Shown one piece after another: positions 19,256 through 27,878 of a stretch of DNA of 64,000 nucleotides. Each line of letters starts with the position of its first letter. Within the stretch, counting starts at the first letter, position 1. Under the pieces are notes generated by a model. It was not told the DNA's origin. It ran no database searches and was given only the letters and a program-made list of their open reading frames with translations. This DNA is from Chloroflexota bacterium (GTDB lineage: Bacteria > Chloroflexota > Anaerolineae > B4-G1), in assembly GCA_012514315.1 (NCBI GenBank), contig JAAZAN010000023.1:1-64000 (forward strand). The letters run 5' to 3'. Position numbers and translations under genes: made by a program.

Positions 19256-20619
19256 GCATCTGTCCACAGGGCCACCTGTTCATCAGCGTCAGCGACGCCG
19301 ATAGCCGGCGCATCGATGAATACGCGACGTGCCGTTTCAGGCATTCCCCGGCCGATCTCAGACGGTGGCGTGAGCACGGCTGCGGTGCTGCGTGTGGTCT
19401 GTGGACTATCCGGTGCGTCGAAGCGAACCTCTCGCAAAGGCGCTGGCATGAACGTCAAGACGAATATAGCGATCATCACCAGCCCCAGGGCAAGCCGGTT
19501 CGTCCCGATCGGGGTGACATCATCCAGTGGCGCTGGATGCTGCCGGTTGAGCACGAGATTCAGTAGCGCCCACAACAGCCAGAACCCGCCTGCCTCATTG
19601 CCGCTGAGCATTAGCCAACCGCCCCAGAGCGCCATCGCGGCGATTGTGAGGCGCCCCAACATCCTGGCCCTGTTACCCAGAATCGCGTAGCTGATGTGCC
19701 CTCCGTCCAACTGGCCGACGGGGATGAGGTTGATCGCGGTGACCAAGAGGCCGGCCCATGCGGCAAACGCTACCGGGTGAAGCCAGACGTCGGCGCCGCT
19801 GCTATTCGGTAGAATCTCACCGAATACCAGATACTTGAGGGCCAGGTAGAGCAGCGAATTCCCTTCCTGAATCGCGCTTTCGGTTCCTGCGGGCGGCAGG
19901 CCAACGCTGGACAGCGACAGGCCGATGACCAGCAAGGGGATTGCGACGATCAACCCCCCTAGAGGGCCGGCTACACCGATGTCAAAGAGCGACTTGCGGC
20001 TTCGCATCGGTGCACGCTGCACGATGACCGCGCCCATCGTGCCCAGGATGTTGGGCATGGGGATGAAGTAGGGCAGGCTCACTGGCGAACCGTGGCGACG
20101 CGCCACGAAGAAATGGCTCAGCTCGTGCGCCAGTAGAATGCCCAACAGAGTCCCAGCAAATGGGAGCCCGAGATGTATGTACCTTAGGGGGAGCAGGATG
20201 ATACTCGGATCCGTCGCGTCAGTCACCAGGCCGGCATCCTGGATGGCGTAGCCAGCCCCAATGTACAGCACCACGAACGCCGTGGCCAGAAACAGGACCA
20301 GGTTGACGACCGGGTTGCTGGGTTTCTGTGATGTGAGGAGGCCTCGCGTCGCGTAGACCTCGTGGCTGCCGTCCGCCCCACGCCGCAGCAGGGCTGTGTA
20401 ATTGTGGCGCGCGAATCTCTTCGTGATTTCGTCGAATGCAGTCCCCGTGTCGCCGTCGATCTGACCTCGGAACACGATCGCCTGGTCAGGAGGAGTGATG
20501 ATCTGATGGATGTGAATCCGCATCAAGCCGGCTAGCTCGCGGCGGAGCAGCCCGACGACAACCAGCTGGTTGGCAGAGTCTGAGTTCCCGACGCCAGCGT
20601 CTGTGTGTTCTGAGTCCAT
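19252..20619 (-). CDS. Site-2 protease family (M50) membrane metalloprotease
   Basis: LAHELSHFFVARRHGSPVSLPYFIP (HExxH), LIPVGQLDGGHISYAILG. Confidence 0.9.
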   Translation of the reverse strand: MDSEHTDAGVGNSDSANQLVVVGLLRRELAGLMRIHIHQIITPPDQAIVFRGQIDGDTGTAFDEITKRFARHNYTALLRRGADGSHEVYATRGLLTSQKPSNPVVNLVLFLATAFVVLYIGAGYAIQDAGLVTDATDPSIILLPLRYIHLGLPFAGTLLGILLAHELSHFFVARRHGSPVSLPYFIPMPNILGTMGAVIVQRAPMRSRKSLFDIGVAGPLGGLIVAIPLLVIGLSLSSVGLPPAGTESAIQEGNSLLYLALKYLVFGEILPNSSGADVWLHPVAFAAWAGLLVTAINLIPVGQLDGGHISYAILGNRARMLGRLTIAAMALWGGWLMLSGNEAGGFWLLWALLNLVLNRQHPAPLDDVTPIGTNRLALGLVMIAIFVLTFMPAPLREVRFDAPDSPQTTRSTAAVLTPPSEIGRGMPETARRVFIDAPAIGVADADEQVALWTDA

Positions 20620-20853
20620 GTATGTAGTCCTATCTGTATGCCTGTGTACGGAACCGCTCAGCAACCTGCTGGGGCAATCCGCGAATCTAGGTCGATTATA
20701 CCCCAATAGCCCAAGGTGACCAGAATGCGCCGGTCAAGCGGTATGCACGCGGCCCGTCACTTGCGGCGTGGTCCCAAACCACGATGGTTGCAACGTGCAG
20801 AACGGGGGCGGGGCGATCGTAGCGACGCGGATGATGCCTGGCGACACAGGAGT

Positions 20854-21321
20854 CTACGCATCTTCCCGGGTGTGGTCGGTGAGGGATTGGCCCAGCGCGT
20901 CCAATCCCTCTTGGATGCGTTGGTAGTGGGTGCCTGGCCAGTAGATCCGGTCGCACGCGGGGCAGTAACGGAACTCTCGATGTGTCTGGACGATGTACTT
21001 GGGCGCCCGCGGCCTCACGAACTCTCGGTCGACGGGCTGCAGGATCGAATTGCATACGCCGCACCGCCGGAGTGGCGGCTCCTCCGGCCGTCCGAGTCCA
21101 ACAACGACCTCCCGCAACTGATCCTGCAGATTCTCCGCATGTATCAAGAGGGATCTCAGCCCACGGCGCGATGCGAGTTCCTGATCTCGTGTGAGGAGCA
21201 CCCGGTTCTCGCTTCGGCATCGACGGGCCAGCTCCGGGTCGCTGGCGTGGCTGTCATACGCCGTATCATATCCCATGAAGCGCAGCCATTTGGCCAGACG
21301 CCCGAGCATGCCATCGGCCAT
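20854..21321 (-). CDS. Mut7-C RNase domain protein with zinc-binding tail (start uncertain; could be 21417)
   Basis: MADGMLGRLAKWLRFMGYDTAY, ENRVLLTRDQELASRRG, CGVCNS...YCPACDRIYWPGTH. Confidence 0.88.
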   Translation of the reverse strand: MADGMLGRLAKWLRFMGYDTAYDSHASDPELARRCRSENRVLLTRDQELASRRGLRSLLIHAENLQDQLREVVVGLGRPEEPPLRRCGVCNSILQPVDREFVRPRAPKYIVQTHREFRYCPACDRIYWPGTHYQRIQEGLDALGQSLTDHTREDA

Positions 21322-21476
21322 GAGCCTTAGTGGCTCTTGCGGGCTTGTATTTGGCGAAAATCGCTTACTCTGGTAAGATTGCACGTCAAGGTGACCTGAA
21401 ACGCGGAAGCACGTCAACCGCCAGGCTGCCCCACTGAAGTGATCGGCTGCTTATATTCTAGCTGAAGGATGTCGTT

Positions 21477-23084
21477 ATGACAATCGAAGCGTGGCTTCCC
21501 GCGCTAATGGCCTACCTCATGCCCGTGGGAGTCTTCTTGATGGCGTGGGGGGGCATGAGGCCGGAACGGGCTCACCGCGCTGCAAGTGTCGGCGTGCTGG
21601 CTCTGTCCCTGTCGATCGTGGGGTATTTCGCCGTTGGTTTTGCGTTCCACCTCGGTGGTGCTGCGGTGGTGAGCAATGCGCCGGGTCTTCAGGGTTTGAC
21701 CGCACTATGGGCCCGGCAAGGGATGGAAGAGTGGGGCCTGATCGGGCTGCAGGGATTCTTCCTGACACAGGGTGCGGCCACACCGGAGGCTATGGGGCTC
21801 TTCGTGACCTATGTGCCCTTAGTCGCCACTGCGGTGCTGCTGGTGATCCTGAGCATCAGTGATCGCGCTCGGGGTTGGCAGATGACGGCCCTGGGCGTCT
21901 TGGTCGGTGCTCTCGCGTTCCCGGTCGTGGCATGCTGGGCGTGGGGTGGAGGTTGGCTGGCCAATCTCGGTTCCACGCTGGATCTCGGTCACGGGTTCGT
22001 CGATCTGGCTGGGGCTGGTGTTGTCTATCTGTTGGGTGGGACGGTAGCGCTGGGCGCCCTGGTTGGGCTTGGCGCGCGCTTGCCCGTGGGATCCCAAGAT
22101 GAACCTGAGACAATGCCACCGACTCACTTCCCGCTGCTGGCCAGCCTGGGCGCCTGGCTTCTGCTTCTGGGTTGGCTGGGCTGGATCCTCAGTCTGCCGT
22201 TTCACGTTGGCGATGCGCTCCTGAATCGCTCCCTCATTGCTGTGAATGGCCTACTGGCAGCGGCTGGTGCGGCGATCGCGTCACAGTTCTACTGCTGGGT
22301 CACTGTTGGACGCGCTGACCCGCTGATGGCGGCGCGTGGCGTTGTCGCCGGTATCGTGGTGCTGTCGGCTGGCGCGCCATTCGTACGCCCGTGGACTGCG
22401 CTGGTTGCTGGCCTGTTCGCGGGAGCGCTGCTGCCCATTGGCGTCTATACAGTAGAGCGCTTGCTTCGCCTGCCCGATGATACATCGACGGTGGCATTGG
22501 GCGTCGCTGGAGGCAGTGTGGGGCTCGTTCTCGTCGCCGTCTTGGCCGACGGTCGGTGGGGCCAGGGATGGAACGGCGTTGGCGTTGAGGAGTATCTGAC
22601 GGTGGCCGGGCAGGGAGTCACTGGATTCGCGGTCGCCAGTGGGTTCCATCCTGGCGGACAGGGGCAGATGCTGGCCCAATTGCTGGGGCTAGGCGCTATT
22701 GCTGTGCCTGGATTCCTCCTTGGCTGGCTTTCCCTTCTACTGTTTACGTTGCCCTATCGGATCCGTCAGGCCCGTCTGGACCGCCTGGAACAGGAGAGCC
22801 TGTCCGTCGAACTGGGTACATCGGATATTTCGGTTCGCCCGTCGATGCTCCAACGCATGCTGCAGCGCGTCCGCCGACGTGGGGAGGTGGAAACGACCGA
22901 GGAGGCGCCGGATGCAGAAGCCGAGGCGCTCGGCGTATCCGAGGTTGCCCCGGATGTCGACCCCGATGTGACGCTACTGGAAATGCCTGCTCCGGTGGAG
23001 CTGGACGATTCGCCCATCGGCGACCTGCCCCAACCTGTTGATACGCCTGATGTGGTGGAGGCGGAGGAGGTGCTGGACGACTAG
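21477..23084 (+). CDS. Divergent ammonium transporter (Amt)-fold membrane protein with acidic C-terminal extension
   Basis: WAWGGGWLANLGSTLDLGHGFVDLAGAGVVYLLGG, LGWLGWILS, GVVAGIVVLSAGAPFVRPWTALVAGLFAGAL align by eye to the Amt core; TM-rich. Confidence 0.75.
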   Translation: MTIEAWLPALMAYLMPVGVFLMAWGGMRPERAHRAASVGVLALSLSIVGYFAVGFAFHLGGAAVVSNAPGLQGLTALWARQGMEEWGLIGLQGFFLTQGAATPEAMGLFVTYVPLVATAVLLVILSISDRARGWQMTALGVLVGALAFPVVACWAWGGGWLANLGSTLDLGHGFVDLAGAGVVYLLGGTVALGALVGLGARLPVGSQDEPETMPPTHFPLLASLGAWLLLLGWLGWILSLPFHVGDALLNRSLIAVNGLLAAAGAAIASQFYCWVTVGRADPLMAARGVVAGIVVLSAGAPFVRPWTALVAGLFAGALLPIGVYTVERLLRLPDDTSTVALGVAGGSVGLVLVAVLADGRWGQGWNGVGVEEYLTVAGQGVTGFAVASGFHPGGQGQMLAQLLGLGAIAVPGFLLGWLSLLLFTLPYRIRQARLDRLEQESLSVELGTSDISVRPSMLQRMLQRVRRRGEVETTEEAPDAEAEALGVSEVAPDVDPDVTLLEMPAPVELDDSPIGDLPQPVDTPDVVEAEEVLDD

Positions 23085-23260
23085 AGCCCGCTGACTTCCG
23101 GCCTGGCAAGCCGCGTGTTGGATCCCTCTGCCTGCTTCCGTACACTCTGTTGCACGGCCCGCGGAGGTGAATCGCATTGTACCACCCGCTTCGTAGTCAT
23201 TCATCTGCGGATGGGCATTGGTGAGGGAAGAACGCTAACTAGCAAGAATGGGGAGGATCT

Positions 23261-24562
23261 ATGAGACGCACAACATTCATTGGTATAGCGCTGGCTGGTC
23301 TGGTGATCGCTGCACTGGCATGCGCTCCGACCATCCCAGGCGTCCAGCCTACGGCTGAACCGATCGAGATGCCGACGCTGGTGGTTGTTCCCACCACAGA
23401 ACCGACTGTGGCGCCGACTGCCACATCGGAACCTACGGTCACGGTTGAAGCCAGTGGCGGGAAGTCCGGCGCGGAGGCGACCATCACACCGCCATCGGGA
23501 GAGGATCCCGGAGGTTCGAAAGGAAGTGGGGGAGCCACCGGCAATGCCAACCTGACCATGATCAACGATTCGGGTAGTGAGATCTGCTATGTCTACATCT
23601 CCCCAACCGACAGTGAGTACTGGGGAGATGACTGGCTTGGCGGTGAGGAGATCGTGCAGCCCGATGGCCAGCGTAGATTCAGCCTGCCCGCTGGGACATA
23701 TGATCTCCTGGCAGAGGACTGCTCGGGGAACACGATCGACGAGCGCTACGATGTCTCGGTGGCTGGCGCGCTTGAGTGGGCGGTCGGTGGTGCTCCACAG
23801 GGTGATCTCCGCCTGACGCTGTACAACAACTCCGGCTCGGAGATTTGCTACGCCTACATCTCGTTGTCCACGAGCGATACCTGGGGGGGCGATCAGCTAG
23901 GCAACAGTACGATACCCGATGGCGAGTACCACGACTTCATGGTCACAGCAGGCAACTACGATCTGCTGGCTGAGGACTGCAACGGGAATACTGTGGATGA
24001 GCGCTATGGTGTGACGATCTCGTCAGATCGCGACTGGTCCATCGGTAGCTCGAGCCAGGGGCAGGCCGCCTTGACGATCGTTAACTCCACGGATGTTTCG
24101 GTGTACTACGTATTCATCTCGCCGAGTGACAGTGATAGCTGGGGCGACGATTGGCTGGGCAACGATATCATTGCTCCTGGTGGATCCTACACGTTCTATG
24201 TCGATGAGGGGTACTACGATCTCCGGGCAGATGATATGGACTTCAACACGATGGCCACTCGCTTCGGTGAGGATGTATCGGGCGATGTCGAGTGGACGCT
24301 ATTCGTTGGTGACGCCAGCCTGACGCTGCAGAACAATGCACAGGATGCCGTCTGCTACGTCTTCATATCGCCGACGGATAGCACCGAGTGGGGAGGGGAT
24401 TGGCTGGGTTCATCGGAAATCGTCGATCCGGGTACCAGTCGCTTGTTCTCCCTGCCCAGTGGTACGTACGACCCTCGGGCCGACGATTGCAGCGGCAACA
24501 TCCTGAACGAGCAGTACGGGGTGAGTGTGCAGGGCGATATGTACTGGACGGTGCCAAGGTAG
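23261..24562 (+). CDS. Secreted lipoprotein with four tandem ~80-aa repeats
   Basis: Signal peptide with lipobox AALAC, P/T-rich linker, then four repeats centred on CYVYISPTDS..WGDDWLG....GTYDLLAEDCSGNT. Confidence 0.8.
   Translation: MRRTTFIGIALAGLVIAALACAPTIPGVQPTAEPIEMPTLVVVPTTEPTVAPTATSEPTVTVEASGGKSGAEATITPPSGEDPGGSKGSGGATGNANLTMINDSGSEICYVYISPTDSEYWGDDWLGGEEIVQPDGQRRFSLPAGTYDLLAEDCSGNTIDERYDVSVAGALEWAVGGAPQGDLRLTLYNNSGSEICYAYISLSTSDTWGGDQLGNSTIPDGEYHDFMVTAGNYDLLAEDCNGNTVDERYGVTISSDRDWSIGSSSQGQAALTIVNSTDVSVYYVFISPSDSDSWGDDWLGNDIIAPGGSYTFYVDEGYYDLRADDMDFNTMATRFGEDVSGDVEWTLFVGDASLTLQNNAQDAVCYVFISPTDSTEWGGDWLGSSEIVDPGTSRLFSLPSGTYDPRADDCSGNILNEQYGVSVQGDMYWTVPR
23546..24559 (+). repeat. Four-fold internal protein repeat
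   Basis: Repeats begin NLTMINDSGSEICYVYIS, LTLYNNSGSEICYAYIS, LTIVNSTDVSVYYVFIS, LTLQNNAQDAVCYVFIS. Confidence 0.85.
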
Positions 24563-24598
24563 GGCGACAGATCGGTCCATCCTGCATTGGTGGTTGAG

Positions 24599-24638
24599 AC
24601 ACTCGGTGGCCGGCTGCTTGAGGTCGGTCACCGAGTGT
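24599..24638. terminator. Putative bidirectional terminator hairpin between convergent genes
   Basis: Perfect 10-bp inverted repeat ACACTCGGTG (24599-24608) / CACCGAGTGT (24629-24638). Confidence 0.5.
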
Positions 24639-24740
24639 GTATGAGGTTGGCTGGGTGGGTCCTCCCGTCGGCTCGATCTCCGTCGATGAGCCGGGAGGTG
24701 ACGGCGTCGAACTACATCGGATGTCCGTTCGCTGGTGTGT

Positions 24741-25349
24741 TCAGGGCGTCCCCTCCAGGGTATAACTCGCCAGCGTTGTGTACACGGCGCCGGTTGGCTT
24801 CAGGACGCTCTGGATCAGCGCGAAGCCATCGCACTCAACCTGGCCCAGAACTCCGATATCGGCGCGTTCGACGGCGTCGCCAATCTGGGACGCTATGCCA
24901 CGGCCCATCCGCTGATTCACGCGACCCAATGTGAGGTGCGGTGTAAACCCTCTTCGCTCCGGTTTGTAGCCCAGTGGCTCGAGAGCTTCCTCGATGCTCG
25001 CCTGGAGCGCGGCCAAACGCCCGCTCGGTTCCCGAACCCCGATCCAGACCACACGGGGCCGTTGTGTGTCCGGAAAGCATCCGACACCTTCGATCGTCAG
25101 CCGGCACGGCGGCGCGTGTCGTGCGACGACGCTGAGCGCCTGATCAATCCCCGAGATGTGTGAAGCAGGAGTGTCGCCGATGAACTTCAGCGTCAGGTGG
25201 ATGCCCGACGTGGTTACCCACCGCACGCTGCGGGGCGGGACCTGATCGGCCAGACGCCCCTGAGTCCGCTCCAGCCCCCGGATGATGGGCGCTGGCAGCG
25301 GAACGGCAACGAACGTGCGGATCGTCTCCATTCTGTCGTCGTCTCTCAC
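24741..25349 (-). CDS. thpR: RNA 2',3'-cyclic phosphodiesterase (2H family)
   Basis: TFVAVPLPAPI, two HxTx motifs HLTLKFIG and HLTLGRV; GTGA overlap with the upstream kinase gene. Confidence 0.92.
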   Translation of the reverse strand: MRDDDRMETIRTFVAVPLPAPIIRGLERTQGRLADQVPPRSVRWVTTSGIHLTLKFIGDTPASHISGIDQALSVVARHAPPCRLTIEGVGCFPDTQRPRVVWIGVREPSGRLAALQASIEEALEPLGYKPERRGFTPHLTLGRVNQRMGRGIASQIGDAVERADIGVLGQVECDGFALIQSVLKPTGAVYTTLASYTLEGTP

Positions 25350-27826
25350 TCCGTAGCAATGGGCCTGGACGTGAGGACCCGCTCGATCTCAGCGGCCAGC
25401 TCTATGCCCGAGACGGGCTTGTGTAGCAGTCTCACCCCTCCCATACTGAGCATCCGATCGCGCCCCTCGATGCTGTCAAGCGACAGAGCGGTCAGGACGA
25501 TGACGGGCAAGTCCCGCGTCGCGTCGTGCGCGCGCAGGGCCTGCAGCGTTGCGCGGCCATCCATCTTGGGCATCAGTAGATCCAGGAGCACAAGGTCCGG
25601 CATGCTTTGGTCGATGGCCTGAAGCGCCTCGACGCCGTCCGCAGCCAACTGAACGGTGTAGCCCTCGTGGGTGAGAGCGACCTGGATCCAGCGACGAATG
25701 TCGGGGTCATCGTCGACAGCCAGGATGTTTACCGACTCCTTCTCCCCCCGTCCACCGAGGACCTGCTCAACCGCGCGTACGAGCTCCCCGTGGTCAAGTG
25801 GCTTGATCAGATAGTCGGCGGCGCCAAGCGCCAGGCCCTTGCCGGGTTGCGGCAGGACCGAGGCGATGATCACCGGGATGTTTGCGGTCTCCGGATCCGC
25901 CTTGAGATCTCGGAGAACCGTCAGACCGTCAATGTCCATCAGCAGATCCAGCGTGATCAGATCGGGGTGACTCCGCCGGGCGGCGCTTATGACCTCGCTG
26001 CCCCGCGTGATCACATCGACGATATAGCCCTCTCTCTCAAGTTGGCTGCGGAACAGGTGAGCCACATCGGGTTCGTTGTCGACAACCAGAACATGCCCGC
26101 GCGTCCCTTCGATCGTGCGCGTACTCTGCGGTACGCTCTGGGGCGCCTCCGACTGGAGATTGCCTGGCAAAGGCAGTAACACGCTGAATGTGCTGCCCTG
26201 TCCCAGCTTGCTCTCGGCCCAGATCTTGCCGCCGTGCATCTCGACGAGCGACTTCGTGATGCTCAGCCCGAGCCCGGTACCGCCTTGCTCCCGCACGAAT
26301 GTGTCGTCGGCCCTGAAGAAACGACTGAACAGCTTCTCCTGATCTACCGGGGAGATGCCGATGCCCGAGTCCTTCACGTCCACCTGCACGAACCGACCGT
26401 GCTGATGGGCGCGCACTGAGACCGAACCCTTCGGCGTGTACTTGAGTGCGTTGCTCACCAGATTGGCGAGTACCTGGGTGATGCGATCGGGATCAGCCAG
26501 AATGTGGGACAGATCGGACGGCACATCGACCAGTAGCTTCAAGCCCTTCTCCTCAAACTGCGGCCCAAACAGGGTCACGATGTTCTCAATCAGGCCCTGC
26601 AGGTGGAGAGGCGTGATGTTGAGTTCAATGCGTCCCGACTCGATGCGTGAGATGTCCAGAAGATCATTGACTAGAAGATGCAGACGGTCGGTGTTATCCT
26701 TCGCGATTTGCAGGAAGTTCTGCTGCTGAGGATTCAACGGGCCCGGCGCGCCCATCAGAATAAGGTCCAGATAGCCACGGATTGATGTCAGCGGCGTACG
26801 GAGCTCGTGGGAGGCGATCGATACGAAGTCGCTCTTCATCTTGTCGAGCTCGGCCTCCCGGGTGAAGTCGCGAAAGACTGCGACGGTTCCAGTGACGTTG
26901 CCCCGCTGGTCGTGGACCGGCGCCAGGCTAACGGAGAGGGTTTTGTCGGCCCAGCGGAGCTTTACACTCGGGTGTCGTGTCGCACGGTCGACGAGGAGTG
27001 TCCGCACGACCTCACGGTCCACCTGGTCCACATCCTTACTCATCAGCGCTTCTACGTCCTGGCTCAGTATGCGGTCGGCTGGCTGTCGAATCAGACGTGT
27101 GATGGCGGGATTGGCAGCAATCGCACGGTTGACGTTGTCGAACACGATGACGCCATCGGCGATGCTCTCCAGAATGGCCTGACCTCTGCTGGCCTCGGCA
27201 TGCTCGCGGGCCAGGGCGTCGGCAAGGTCCTGGGTGCGCTGAGCTACCCGCGCATCCAGCTCGCGGTTGACATCCCGCAGTTCCTGAAGCGCTTGTTCCA
27301 GGCTGCGAGACGAAAGCCATGCCACCAGCGCAACGACGAAAAATGCCAGCAACGAGGGGATAGGCGGCACGATCTGAAGCTGAGTGTGCGCGAGCCCTGT
27401 AACCAGAACGCTGGCTATTGCGGCCATAACGAATCCGGCCCACGGCTTCAACAGCACGCTGGCAGTCAGGATGGGGATTGCGAACAGGAACAGGCTTCGC
27501 CCCTCCACGATCTCCTTCGGGTTGTCAGAGAAGACAAACACGACAGTCATCACGAGTAAGAAGAGCGAACTGGCGAGCCATCCGGGACCATACCGGTTGA
27601 TACCGAATATAATCATCGTCCCGACAATCATGATGATGGTGATCTGCGTCAACCAGATGGCCTCATTGTGTTCCACCCAACCCAGAACATTGGCGACGAC
27701 CGAGGCGATCAGAGTGATCAGCGCGAGGATCGCCATCCCCGACAGGAGGATGTTGAGTAGCTTCCGACGACGCGCGTCGTCCGGATCGCTTGCGGAGACC
27801 ATAAGCAGTGTGCTGAAGAATTCCAT
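25346..27826 (-). CDS. Membrane hybrid sensor histidine kinase (6TM, PAS, HisKA/HATPase, two receiver domains)
   Basis: SIASHELRTPLTSIRGYLDLI, GTGLGLSITKSLVEMHGG, two receivers DLITLDLLMDIDG and DLVLLDLLMPKMDG. Confidence 0.95.
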   Translation of the reverse strand: MEFFSTLLMVSASDPDDARRRKLLNILLSGMAILALITLIASVVANVLGWVEHNEAIWLTQITIIMIVGTMIIFGINRYGPGWLASSLFLLVMTVVFVFSDNPKEIVEGRSLFLFAIPILTASVLLKPWAGFVMAAIASVLVTGLAHTQLQIVPPIPSLLAFFVVALVAWLSSRSLEQALQELRDVNRELDARVAQRTQDLADALAREHAEASRGQAILESIADGVIVFDNVNRAIAANPAITRLIRQPADRILSQDVEALMSKDVDQVDREVVRTLLVDRATRHPSVKLRWADKTLSVSLAPVHDQRGNVTGTVAVFRDFTREAELDKMKSDFVSIASHELRTPLTSIRGYLDLILMGAPGPLNPQQQNFLQIAKDNTDRLHLLVNDLLDISRIESGRIELNITPLHLQGLIENIVTLFGPQFEEKGLKLLVDVPSDLSHILADPDRITQVLANLVSNALKYTPKGSVSVRAHQHGRFVQVDVKDSGIGISPVDQEKLFSRFFRADDTFVREQGGTGLGLSITKSLVEMHGGKIWAESKLGQGSTFSVLLPLPGNLQSEAPQSVPQSTRTIEGTRGHVLVVDNEPDVAHLFRSQLEREGYIVDVITRGSEVISAARRSHPDLITLDLLMDIDGLTVLRDLKADPETANIPVIIASVLPQPGKGLALGAADYLIKPLDHGELVRAVEQVLGGRGEKESVNILAVDDDPDIRRWIQVALTHEGYTVQLAADGVEALQAIDQSMPDLVLLDLLMPKMDGRATLQALRAHDATRDLPVIVLTALSLDSIEGRDRMLSMGGVRLLHKPVSGIELAAEIERVLTSRPIATE

Positions 27827-27878
27827 ACGATTTCTTGACCTCGTTTGCCTGTCTGACCCTGCCGCTGATAGGATGCTC

